Positions 11,386-21,220 of a DNA stretch of 64,000 nucleotides are shown piece by piece. The stretch is from the NCBI GenBank assembly GCA_028023455.1, contig JAQFVV010000022.1, positions 9,815,100 through 9,879,099 on the forward strand. The letters run 5' to 3'. This DNA is from Epiperipatus broadwayi (Eukaryota > Onychophora > Udeonychophora > Euonychophora > Peripatidae). The position numbers and the translations under genes were made by a program. Under the pieces are notes generated by a model. It saw only the letters and a list, made by a program, of their open reading frames with translations. It was not told where the DNA came from and made no database searches. Position 1 is the stretch's first letter. Each line of letters starts with the position of its first letter.

Positions 11386-11673
11386 GTAGTATATTTATTT
11401 GTACGCTATTTCACTCCAAATTGCGTGTATTTCTTTAATTCAGAACTCCGAACATGTGCTCTTAAAGAATTATAGAGTATGTGCCTGTATAAGTGCCTAT
11501 TTCATTGCAGTATAGATGCCAGTAAGGATAATATATATGCACATATAGCCCTACATTTATTAAAATTGTATAAACCTAATAGTCTGTGCAGCTTGAATTT
11601 ACGTATAGAATTGTATTTAAACTTAGTAAAAAAATCATTTATTTAAAATATTAATTCTTAAATACTCTTTTAA
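11386..11673. other. Unassigned DNA
   Basis: No recognisable feature between the RTE truncation point and the tandem repeat. Confidence 0.5.
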
Positions 11674-11995
11674 AATTATTTCAAGTTATTCTTCATTAAA
11701 AATACAGATGGTCAAGTTGTTTACAAGTTAATATTTGTTCAAAGTAATATTTCGTTAAAGATTGACCAGCTTGGCATTACTTAAAATTATTCCCAGTTTT
11801 TATTCTTTGTTAGAAGTGCCGACATAAAGTTGTTTACGAGTTAAAACTTGCTTAAAATTATGTTTTAGTCAAAGATTGACTATATTAGCATTTTCTTAAA
11901 ATTATTTTAAGTTTATGATTTTGTTTAAAACTGCAGACTATAAAGTTGTTTACGCATTTTTGCAGTTGACCAAAATAACATTTTACTTTAATTAG
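11674..11995. repeat. Diverged tandem repeat, about 111-115 bp, three units
   Basis: Units start at 11674, 11785 and 11900, each with aattatt. Each carries in order an (a)ttctt/ttgtt block, aagttgtttac, a cttaaaatta or aaagtaata block, and taaagattga or gttgacca. Units differ by many substitutions, so the array is old. No function is evident. Confidence 0.7.
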
Positions 11996-14257
11996 CGTTA
12001 TAGCTAAAAGTCAATTTAGAAATCAGCCAGTCATAAATCCTAACTTGACCATTTGGAGGGACCCCAGGAGAGTTTCTTTAGAGGTGATAAAAGATAATTG
12101 AGAGCATGAGGTTCAAAATAGTAAACAAGTGATGTAGTAAGCACAGGAAAGAAATAGGGGTAAGATAGAGAAATATATATGTAGACAGAAATATATATCA
12201 CAGAGAGAATATTATTAAAAGTTTTATTGTTGCTAAGATGAGAACTGTCAGCTAGTGGAAGATAGAGTTGCCATTTATCTTTCACTAGAGCTTCTACAAA
12301 TATTAACAACAGCCATCGTCTTATACCCAAGAACCAGCAACAGTCACCTATAAGTATAAAGCAGCCACATAGATAATAATGGAGCCATATCCAGAAGCCA
12401 CCTCAGCTATAATGAAGCTGTACCCAGTAAGCCACCCCAGTGAAAGCAAATGGTATCTAATAAGCCGCATTAAAATGGTGAAGCCACATCTACTGAATAG
12501 TGCCAGAAAGCAAGAAAAGCCAGATTCGCATCTGACCATGAAGAATAGGAATCACACTCAGAGAAATCGTCCTTACATGAACTTCTACTAGAATTTCTCT
12601 CGAGAATTATGGTAATGCATGCTAAAATATCATTCATTCTTTAAAGTAACTGTCAAGCTAGCACTCATTATGTTTCCTGTATAACTCTGCTATGCAAATG
12701 TAAATCTGCTATGTATCTTTATTTTAAAGTAGTCACTTTATCAAATCTTGCTTGATCATCATTATCATTATTATAATCTTACACATACACATATATTTAT
12801 TTTAATGTGTAATGTTTAAACCTAAAACTTTAGTGATAAATGTATTAACTTCTTATATATTATTTAAACATTATTTAAGCCATTCTTTATCATAGTTATG
12901 TTTGATTTATGCTAAAGTAATCAGAACGGAGTTTGGCGAATTATAAATTCTCAGAGAGATATATACATGCTCTCATTGTGTTCATTTGTTCTAAAGAAAC
13001 TGACAAACCCCCTTCTGTACTTAATATTCTTCGCTAGTGATAATATTGCTATCTATAATATGGCCTAGTAAATAATTATAAATAGTGTTTATTTGCTTTA
13101 AGCGAGAGTGATTTTCTACAGTATATGTGCAATGAATATTTGGACCCATAATAAGTCTTAAAATATACTGTAAATCTATAATTATATGTCTTAAGCAATA
13201 CAGATAACTTTTAAGCCAGATTCTAAGTATTTCCCTATAGTATAATTATTATGTATTATTTCTGAATTGATTAATGGCAGTAATACTGCTAGATGCTCCA
13301 CATTTTGCATATTTAATGAATTAAAATGATTATATTAGATTCATAGAGTGAATGCGATGCTCATTAGCAAATAATGCTTAGCTTTTTGCTATATTCTCTA
13401 TACATATGTATGTGTCTGCATTGGGGTTGATTTAATGTCAAACTGTGCCAGTTAGTTTGGACAGCCAAGCCGTTTTTATTTGATGTTTGAAAAAGACCAA
13501 AAGAGTCTCATCCTTGAAGTATCCTGTTTGATTCTCTGGACTAAAGAAGTCTGCTTTATTATTACAGCAAGCAGCATGGTACAAAGAACCAATTACTTGG
13601 TAATAAATCTTTATGAGCACACATCCAAGATGCACTCCTTTTATTAATATATTTGATATGCTGTAGAATCTGAAGTGATCCTGCTCCAGCAGTTCCCCCT
13701 GCCTTATTAAATAACTTCAGCCGTGATCTGAGCCAGAATCTGAGTTAACTTGATTAATTTGTATCGTAAATAATATGTAAACTTTATTAATAAGTAATAT
13801 ACCGCCCATCTAGTTTGATTGCACTCTTTTTGCTAAGTTCTTGGCATGTATCTAGGCATAAATCTCTACATAACTGTATCATATTACTCATCCCTATGTA
13901 ATAAAAGGGAAAATGGCAATGTAAAGGTTGATTAGCCACTGTAACTTTTTGTTTTATTGTATATAAAGCTAAAATATTAATCATATGTAAAATAACATTG
14001 ACCTGCATGTGAATCATTTATATACCTGAATGTTAATGTTTGCTACTCTGTATCATGAATGTATATTTATTTTCCTTCATATAAAGCTCAATTATTAAGC
14101 TGTTAATCCTATATAACTTCACCTGTGTGTGATAGATTATGTACATTTTGTTTTATTAATTATGAATTTATATTACATTTTCTAAAATATATCACCTCTC
14201 AGTCTCAATCCTTGCACATAGTCTTTATGAATCACTAGTTAAGTCATTTAGTATTAG
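11996..14257. other. Unassigned DNA, about 2.3 kb
   Basis: Open frames at 12040-12591 overlap on both strands and show no domain. A repetitive gaagccac/agccacctcag wording at 12.37-12.5 kb suggests a decayed minisatellite. At 13.94-14.15 kb there is a weak direct repeat around catataaagct. I see no gene. Confidence 0.5.
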
Positions 14258-14480
14258 TTAAGGGGGGATAAGTTTCATGTTCTACTGATGGGTTAGTAAC
14301 GAAACGTAGTCAAAGAAGTATCGAGTGTAGCCTCAGGCAGGTCATTCACTAGTGAGGGATTTGGAAGCACAGGTGAGAGACGAGGTACGATCAGACATAG
14401 GGTGTCACCATCCTGACTTGATCAGCCTGTTTCTCTTTCGTCTGGACTCTAGTCTGTTGAGCAAATGTACAAACCTGACT
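14258..14480. other. Higher-complexity island, unclassified repeat candidate
   Basis: A compact stretch containing gtaacgaaacgtagtc, gaggtacgatcagac and several CpG dinucleotides, in contrast with its AT-rich flanks. It reads like the body of a short interspersed element, but I found no second copy in this window and no target duplication. Confidence 0.35.
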
Positions 14481-15520
14481 GTTACATTATTATGTCAATG
14501 ACTTGGGCAAGCCAAAGTGTAACTGTAGTGGTTTAGCTAAACAAAGAAAAATGCATAAAGTCTATTCTTTTATCATTAGTAGCATTGTAGTGTCAAATCC
14601 TATAGATGTGGATGCAAAAAGTACTATTGTGAATTTGTTACAAAAGAGAGCAGTGAGAGCCTTGTAGAGAGAACACAAATTAATGCTATATGGAATAAAG
14701 GAAATTTTATTACAACCAAATAAATTTAAATCGACTAGAGATAACTGATTTCAAGGGGAAAAAAAAGAAATGTTTTCTTATAACCTAAGCATAAGTATAT
14801 TACATGTGCCTGCAGTTTATAAGTTAATTTATATCTTTTATGTAAGCACTAACATGTGTCTTCTTAGATATATCCTTTGAACTATATATGTGAGTATTGA
14901 AACATAATATACAAAATCCGTTTGAGCGCCATGGTTAAGTTTAATATTTTGTTGCACATACTAATAATCCTCTCTGCTAAGCGTTCATAGTCAAACAATA
15001 ATTTCTTAGGGTTTAAATACATATAAGGCAATTTATTATACACCAATGAATGATTGGTATTAGCAAAAAAAAATACAACTTCTAATTTAAAATAAAATAG
15101 TAAGGCTTATTTTACAAACAAAACAATTAAATAAATAACAGATATATACAAGTATTGCTTTTAAGAAATATATGTAAGTTAAGTATTGAATTATTGCTTT
15201 TATTATTATGACTTTAAAATGTGTGTGTGCGTGTGTATTTTCAAATGTGTGACATCTAAATCTGATAATCATATCTATTCTTTTAAGTTTAATGTCTAGT
15301 ATAAGTTATGTCATTTTTATACGCTAAAATATATAAATAGATGATGAGATTTAAAAAAAGAAATGAATGTATCTCTATCATATTTAAATAATATTAACCC
15401 ACAAATATCATATATGCTTTACTTAATGTATGAAATATTATATATAAGATTATTATATTATTACTTGTTAAGGGACAACTTATCCTTTCCCCCTTTTATC
15501 ATAAGAAAGAAAAATGAGAA
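14481..15520. other. Unassigned AT-rich DNA
   Basis: No gene, RNA or repeat family recognised apart from a short GT-rich run near 15222-15236. Confidence 0.5.
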
Positions 15521-15521
15521 A

Positions 15522-15535
15522 TGATGATGATGATG

Positions 15536-15632
<97 letters not shown>
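15522..15632. repeat. (GAT)n-(AAT)n microsatellite
   Basis: Five or so GAT units pass directly into about 31 AAT units. It abuts the 3' end of a minus-strand LINE fragment and probably began as that element's 3' tail. The open frame of isoleucines across it is an artefact. Confidence 0.95.
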
Positions 15633-15633
<1 letters not shown>

Positions 15634-15780
15634 TCAATTCAATTTATTTAGCGTACAAAACTACAGCATTAAGCCGATTACAGAATTGCACTATAACAAC
15701 TATACAATAATATACATGAATGAGTAAAAGTGATAAAAATAATATAATTATATACCATACTTTTTTATAAGATAAGTAAC
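15633..15780 (-). mobile_element. 3' end of a LINE B-type element, 5'-truncated
   Basis: Read on the minus strand, this holds the same terminal blocks as LINE B at 22.56-22.61 kb: a taatcggcttaatgctg-like stretch, then aaataaattgaattgaatt, running straight into the AAT/ATT tail. Only about 100-150 bp of 3' UTR is present. Confidence 0.7.
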
Positions 15781-15786
15781 AAATTA

Positions 15787-15792
15787 ATAATA

Positions 15793-15824
<32 letters not shown>

Positions 15825-15836
15825 CATCATCATCTT
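15787..15836. repeat. (AAT)/(ATT)/(ATC) tract at the 3' end of LINE A
   Basis: AAT units flip to about 12 ATT units and then four ATC units. On the minus strand this reads (GAT)n-(AAT)n immediately after LINE A's AATAAA-type signal. The internal AAT-to-ATT switch forms a small inverted repeat. Confidence 0.9.
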
Positions 15837-15939
15837 TCAAAAGGACTTTATTGAATATAACAAGAAAAGGTTACATTTATAACTATTTTACCACATGCAG
15901 ATGAATTGAAGTTAGTATAAATAAGTTGAAAATTGTAAT

Positions 15940-15951
15940 GGGGGGGGGGGG
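15940..15951. repeat. G12 homopolymer
   Basis: Twelve consecutive G on the plus strand (C12 in the LINE A 3' UTR), notable in such AT-rich DNA. Confidence 0.95.
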
Positions 15952-16112
15952 TAACAAAGACAAAGGATATGCATGTGGTTTACAAATTTGAGTTTACATT
16001 ATTTTCTTTAAAATATATACATCCAGTTAGTTTTGTGCACTTGTAAAGCTCTTAGTTCTGTTTTTTATTAGTCCTTTTTTTTTCTTTTTTTTTTTCTCTA
16101 TAATTTTGAGCG

Positions 16113-16938
16113 CTATTGTAATATTGACCAAGTGGCTGTGTACATCTTTTGGGATACAATTTTTTTATCCCTTAAGTGAAGCTGTTCCATTTTGTTCCAG
16201 AATGTGTTTGGATGTCTTCTTGGATTATTGTTGTACATAAAGGAGCATCTTGTACACCATAGTGAAAACAATATAAAAGTACTTGCTCGAATATGTGTGT
16301 AGCTATCCTTAATAAATGATTGTAAAAGAGTTTGAATGTCACAATTTCTTTGTTCGTACAATGATGGTATGGATGAATGAATATTATCAAATACAGGGCA
16401 GGTAAAAAGAAAATGTTCTTGTGTCTCAGTTTCTCTATGACACAACCAGCATATGTCTTCTGTATTTATGTAATGCCTTCTATATCTACAAAAGTGTAAT
16501 GTTGGCAATGCTTCAAGATTTAATTTGAGTAGAAAATCATAATATTCGGGTTCTAATGACCAGAATTTATAATTTTCGGGTTAGTTGTCTATTATTAATG
16601 TTTAAAATTGGTCTTTTAGCATTTAGGGGAGAGCAAATTATCTGGTATACATCCCAATATTTAAATTTATCTTGAGGTGGTGAAAAAATAATGTTTGGAA
16701 TGTTAAGAATTAGTGTAAGCAAGGTTCTCCAATATCCATTGGTTGGTGGTGGTTTATCTGTTGGGGTAATCTTGAAGAACACTTTCATATATGGAAATAA
16801 ATAAGCACATGCAGAAATGAGATTTAATGTCTTTTGAATGTTAAAAATATGTATTGAATGTAGTCCTAAACCATTTTGTATTAGAGGAGCTTGAATACAT
16901 TTTAGTGAAACCGAAACAATCTTTTTTCCCCACAGCAA
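16113..16938 (-). pseudogene. LINE A ORF2 C-terminal domain with CX2CX8HX4C motif
   Basis: Two frames, 16938-16567 and 16508-16113, carry the region after the RT. The second has ICWLCHRETETQEHFLFTC, a Cys-Cys-His-Cys arrangement typical of the C-terminus of non-LTR ORF2 proteins, followed by a helical stretch (TFILFSLWCTRC). The motif is thought to help nucleic-acid binding and priming. A stop or frameshift near 16.54 kb separates the frames. The same spacing of the CCHC motif occurs in the LINE fragment at 40.5 kb. Confidence 0.75.
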
Positions 16939-17010
16939 CTTTCTACATAATGAGTTTATTTTACTAGTAAAAGATTTAGTGTATAGTATTATTGGAGAAT
17001 AGTTTGTGAT

Positions 17011-18383
17011 TCAAGTCATAATTAATAGATTAAACAGGGATACTTTTGAATACAGCGAAAGGTAAGATTTTGAAAGTGAATCAATTATATTTTCTATTTT
17101 ATTTTTAATTTTGTCTTGTATTTGTCGACGCATTTCTAGATTGCTCAAATAGAAGGGGAATCCCACAAAAGAGCTGGGTTTTCCTTTAAAATGTTGTGTG
17201 TGAAATTGTCCTGTATATATTGACCACGCAGAAGATTTATCCATGTTAAACTCCAGCTTGTGTTTATTAGTGTATGAATTAAGAATTTTCAATAGAGTTG
17301 GGATCTGTTTTTTAGAAGTTAAAAATATCGAGACATCATCCATGTAGGCAATACATGAGATGTTTGCTTTTAGACCAGGTATGTATATGCCTGATAATTC
17401 TTTTTCTATCATATTCAGTAAGGGATTGATATAGAAAGTAAAAAAAAGAGCACTTAGTGGTGAACCTTGTGAATTGAACAGTAAGGTACAAAAGAGGGAG
17501 AATTCTTACCATTAAGTGTAATATGTATTTCTCGACTTAATAGAATATTGGTGATTAAATATATTAAGGATCTTGGTATTGTTGTGTCTGCTAATGCTTC
17601 AACAAGGAGTTCAATTGGAATCATATCAAATGCTGATTTTATATCCAGTTGGATTACAACTGGACTGTATTTTTTATTATTTCTGACAGAATCAATAACT
17701 GTTTTGAATAGAAAGGCTGTTTGCATTGTAGATGAGCCTTTCTTAGCAAACTGCATTTTAGATAGTATAGGTATAATGTAAAGTTCTATTTTGTCTTTAA
17801 TGATTGACTCCAGCAGTTTGATACCCAAAGGGCTCATTGATATGGGCCTTAGATTGTTTAGTGTCGTTATTTTTTCATGTGTTTTGATAAATGGTACTAG
17901 TAAAATAGGGTATAATCCATGTATATGATGGATCTTTTTTGTTAGAAAGTTTGCTAGATTACACAGATACTGAGCAGTAAAATTTTCTAAATGCTTGAAT
18001 ACAAAGCAAGGTATGCCTTGCATTCCTGGGTGACTGGAGTTTGGGTTTGATGCTAATTTTTGAATAAAGTCTTTGGGAGTAAATACTATATCTTCTTCTG
18101 GCTCACCGAGAAAAAATGGTGCAGGGCTGAATTTTTTCTTCTCTTGAAGTTTGGATTTGAAATGTGTGTAGAGAGGTAGCAACATGTTGTAACCAGAAAT
18201 TATATCTTCTTGTATTTTAATTGCTGTCGGTATGCGAGTTGATGGCTTTTGTCCCAGTGCCCAGTGAATATAGTGTCTGGACCATGGGTGTGTCTGTGTC
18301 AAAAAGAGTTTTCTTTTTTTAATTGCCAGGTATTCTTTAAGTTCTTCAGAGACTGAGATATAAAGTTTCTTCTGGGCAATCAC
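17011..18383 (-). pseudogene. LINE A reverse transcriptase domain, frameshifted
   Basis: Frame 18383-17454 (309 codons) holds the N-terminal RT blocks LRPISMSPLGIKLLESII, then FAKKGSSTMQTAFL, then VIQLDIKSAFDMIPIELL (first catalytic aspartate in LDIKSAFD). Past a frame change near 17.45 kb, SQGSPLSALFFTFYINPLL follows, and frame 17412-17011 begins with MIEKELSG and contains ISCIAYMDDVSIFL (catalytic YMDD at about 17335-17346) and LEFNMDKSSAW. All major RT motifs are present and catalytic residues are kept, so inactivation is by frameshift only, which points to a fairly young copy. Confidence 0.85.
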
Positions 18384-18510
18384 ATTTGAACAGCCTTGTT
18401 TATTTGTAGTACTGTTTGCGATTCTTTTGTGTGTTTCATCTACAAGAGCTAGAAGCCTTGAAGGGGCTGGGGTAGCCCTTGTTATGACATCAATTGTATA
18501 TGAAATAATG

Positions 18511-19232
18511 TTAACAAAGGCAATCCATGTTTTGCACTGGATCTATTTCAATGTCTCGAAGTTTGAAGAGATATATATATATTTCTGAGAATAAATATTC
18601 TGGGGTTCGACATGGAAGAAGCACTCTAATTGTGTTTCCAATAGATGTTATTGATCTGTATATAAAATCATTCTTTAGTGAAACAGTAATTGCAGAATGA
18701 TCTGATAATGATGAGTTTTTTATTGTTAGGCTGATCATGTGATGTAATACTGATGAGTAGAAGACCAGGTCAATTAATGATGAAGACCTGCCATTATTAA
18801 ATGTTACTGAATTCTGTGGGAGATAGCCTTCTCCACTCATGAGTGGTATGGCTAGTAAGTGCAACCATTTTGTGACAAACTCATTGTATGACATGTTGAA
18901 ATCACCAAGTAAAATTAATGGATGTGATGAGGATGCTATTTTGGAATTTATAATTTGAATGACTTTATTAATTACTGTGTGATTTGGAGGTAAATAAACA
19001 AATGCTACATTCAACGTAACTGTTTTATCATATAATGTTATAATTAATATGTGTGCTCTATATATATTATTTTGAATGAATAGAAGGGGCAGGTTTTCAT
19101 TACTACTACTCCTGTTCCTGCTGAGGGTGAAAATGATGCTTGGGAGAATGCTGAGTATCCTTGATTATTAAGATAGTTAGATGGATTAATCTGAGATTTA
19201 TTATAAATTTTTGTTTCAAGTAGTCCTAGCAA
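18511..19232 (-). pseudogene. LINE A AP-like endonuclease domain, frameshifted
   Basis: The frame 19232-19044 begins MLGLLETKIY, the start of an apurinic-like endonuclease (the ETK block). After a frame change near 19.03 kb, 19014-18511 continues with ILLGDFNMSYNEF (GDFN catalytic motif), NNGRSSSLIDLVFYSS and LSDHSAITVSL (SDH motif). This enzyme nicks the target to start target-primed reverse transcription. Catalytic residues are retained, and the frame break is the lesion. Confidence 0.8.
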
Positions 19233-19565
19233 ATGAGGTTGTATAATTTCAAGCCATTTTATTAATTTATAGTTTTTTTTCCGGTGAGTTTAATCCATGG
19301 ATGTTTAATGACGCTATTTTTATATTCATTATAGTTTCACTCAATAAAAAACAGAACACACCTGATGTAGTAATTAGTTTATAATTTTATATAGTTTAGA
19401 TAACTTGCACAAATTATAACAAAGAATTTTTATGTCTGGAGGTTCTATGTCCTCCCTCCTGTGATAATTTTTGCACATTTGCTTTTTTATTGGTGCTAAG
19501 GTTTTCATCTGAAGTGTATTCAAACTCGGTATCCATTGAACTCATATTTGCTTTTCTTTTTTTTT

Positions 19566-20930
19566 TTAATAATCTAATGTCTGGGGCATATCATCTTCAC
19601 TAAGATCAATAGGCACTGCTGCATTTTTTCTGCTTCGTTTGCTTCGCGGTCTGCCTGGTTTTCGGTTGGCAGTGTCATTTATTTTTGGGTCTGTAGGTGG
19701 CAGGCAAGGCACTAGATAGTCTATAATATCTTGCATAGTTTTCTTAAGGGGTGTTTTTGATTGTTTGTGATTTTGGCAATCACTTTTTAATATTTCTTGT
19801 TGAGATGGGCTATTTTCTTGTAACACTGGTTTATCCTCGTCATTCCGTGATTGATTTTCAGGTAAAATTGATTCACTTTCATCATTTACTGATTGCTCTC
19901 TGGTGATGTTTAGATCATCTGTTACACCATCATTAATTGGATTATTTTGATAGCAAATTGTAGTTGATTCACTTATCGGTTGAGGAGTGAAATCTGTGTT
20001 ATTTACTGGTGCATTTCCACATTGATGACTTGAGGTTGCTCTCATATCACAGTGTTTACATTTAAGTTTTGGGCATGCATTTATAATATTCCCTCGTTGT
20101 TTGCAGTGAAAACATTGCGGTTTAAGTCCATGAATTATTAAGAGTAGTGTCGCTTTGTGATCGGTTATAAGAATGGGAATATCATTTGGATTTACATTTT
20201 GATTTAATTTAACTTTAAAATGATAACTGTTTCCATAGATTGGTATCGGAGTTCCTTTTAAATATATAGGTTGAAAGGCAACAACAACTCCGAATGGTTG
20301 CATTAATTTATTGAGGTCTTTTATTGTATAGTTAGAGTAGATATTTTTGATTGTGCCGGTAATAAAATTTTCTCTATATTGGTTAACTTTTACTAAAGCA
20401 TATTTCCCTAATGTTTTAATTGTTTTATCAAATTTGTTTTTTTGTTCTTCGCTATAGAATTCAATAGCAAGATAGCGAGGATTTGGATGATCTGCAATGC
20501 GCAATATAGAATCCCATAAATTATTTATGCTTAATTCTTCATATAGCAAATCCTTAGGAAATCTATACAGCGAACAATTTATATCTGTAATTGCAAGGAT
20601 AACAGACCGGTCAGTAAAGAAACATTTAAACGACATAAATAGGTCACGTGGGATGGTTGTATTAAAGCGTTCAGAAATTTTTATTAGACTTTCATTAGTC
20701 CAGATCTCTTCTTCTATTACGTTAACTGGTAATGGATCAGATTCTGAAATCACATCTAGTTTCATTAAATCATTCATTGTTGAACGATGAAATCTTGAAA
20801 CTGGAGTTTGATTTTTTTCCACGTTCTGAGGAAAATCTTTTTTAGTGGATGCTTTGATTGTGTCAGCATAAGAAATGCTTGCTGCATTCAAAGAGATCGC
20901 CATATTGGAGTAAAAAAAAACCGCTTGCAC
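19566..20930 (-). CDS. LINE A ORF1: Gag-like nucleic-acid-binding protein with zinc knuckles and AT-hook
   Basis: An uninterrupted 454-residue frame upstream of the endonuclease. The middle part (about residues 100-265) has alternating strand/helix composition with ITDINCSLYRF and GTPIPIYGNSYHFKVKL, resembling the RRM-like fold of LINE ORF1 proteins. Next come two zinc knuckles, CFHCKQRGNIINAC (the expected histidine is replaced by asparagine) and CKHCDMRATSSHQC. A polar Q/N/S/E-rich linker leads to KPGRPRSKRSRK (about residues 424-435), a GRP core flanked by basic residues as in AT-hooks, and an acidic C-terminus. Such proteins coat element RNA. The frame being intact while ORF2 is broken fits a recent insertion. 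I chose the start at 20930; MAISL at codon 11 is an alternative. Confidence 0.8.
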   Translation of the reverse strand: MQAVFFYSNMAISLNAASISYADTIKASTKKDFPQNVEKNQTPVSRFHRSTMNDLMKLDVISESDPLPVNVIEEEIWTNESLIKISERFNTTIPRDLFMSFKCFFTDRSVILAITDINCSLYRFPKDLLYEELSINNLWDSILRIADHPNPRYLAIEFYSEEQKNKFDKTIKTLGKYALVKVNQYRENFITGTIKNIYSNYTIKDLNKLMQPFGVVVAFQPIYLKGTPIPIYGNSYHFKVKLNQNVNPNDIPILITDHKATLLLIIHGLKPQCFHCKQRGNIINACPKLKCKHCDMRATSSHQCGNAPVNNTDFTPQPISESTTICYQNNPINDGVTDDLNITREQSVNDESESILPENQSRNDEDKPVLQENSPSQQEILKSDCQNHKQSKTPLKKTMQDIIDYLVPCLPPTDPKINDTANRKPGRPRSKRSRKNAAVPIDLSEDDMPQTLDY

Positions 20931-21094
20931 TCAAATTCCTTGTCGGAGGAGTTTTCTTAAGTTTAAAAAACTATATATACTGAATATTGGGTTGCTTACA
21001 GTCAATACGGTTTATTTTAAATAAAAAAATTTTAGTTTTATTATTACTAGAAATATATAATATAGCCTACCAATATCTACGATCACCAAACCAG

Positions 21095-21110
21095 CTGGCG
21101 CATGCGCACT
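21095..21110 (-). promoter_or_regulatory. NRF-1-like palindrome at the LINE A 5' end
   Basis: The perfect palindrome GCGCATGCGC (21098-21107) sits within the first 15 bases of the LINE A 5' UTR, right beside the ATT tract. It matches the core of the NRF-1 site (YGCGCATGCGCR), known from CpG promoters. A role as an internal promoter element is inference. Confidence 0.5.
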
Positions 21111-21111
21111 C

Positions 21112-21128
21112 TATTATTATTATTATTA

Positions 21129-21202
<74 letters not shown>

Positions 21203-21220
21203 ATAATAATAATAATAATA
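21112..21220. repeat. (ATT)n-(AAT)n inverted microsatellite between LINE A and LINE B
   Basis: About 29 ATT units (21112-21200, with one G interruption) flip to about 7 AAT units (21201-21220), making a fold-back. It touches the 5' end of LINE A on one side and the truncated 5' end of LINE B on the other. Confidence 0.95.

Larger units (their letters stand above)
15837..21111 (-). mobile_element. LINE A: near full-length non-LTR retrotransposon (ORF1 + EN-RT ORF2), degraded ORF2
   Basis: The element runs on the minus strand from a 5' UTR beginning at about 21111 to a 3' end near 15837, about 5.3 kb. In order it has an intact ORF1 (20930-19566), an AP-type endonuclease (about 19232-18511), a reverse transcriptase (18383-17011), a C-terminal region with a CCHC motif (16938-16113), and a 3' UTR with a C12 run and an AATAAA-like signal. 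ORF2 is split by frameshifts or stops into at least five segments, so the copy cannot supply its own enzyme. AAT-type tracts border both ends. The RT catalytic motif is YMDD rather than the common YADD. I could not place its clade with certainty; Tx1/L1-like elements have the same domain order. Confidence 0.85.

Noticed and set aside
12040-12591. Overlapping frames on both strands of 63-96 codons
   Set aside because: Mutually overlapping, no domain; likely chance in a degraded repeat.
15837-21111. LTR retrotransposon or integrated virus
   Set aside because: No long terminal repeats, protease or integrase; presence of AP endonuclease, YMDD RT and a microsatellite tail fits a non-LTR element.
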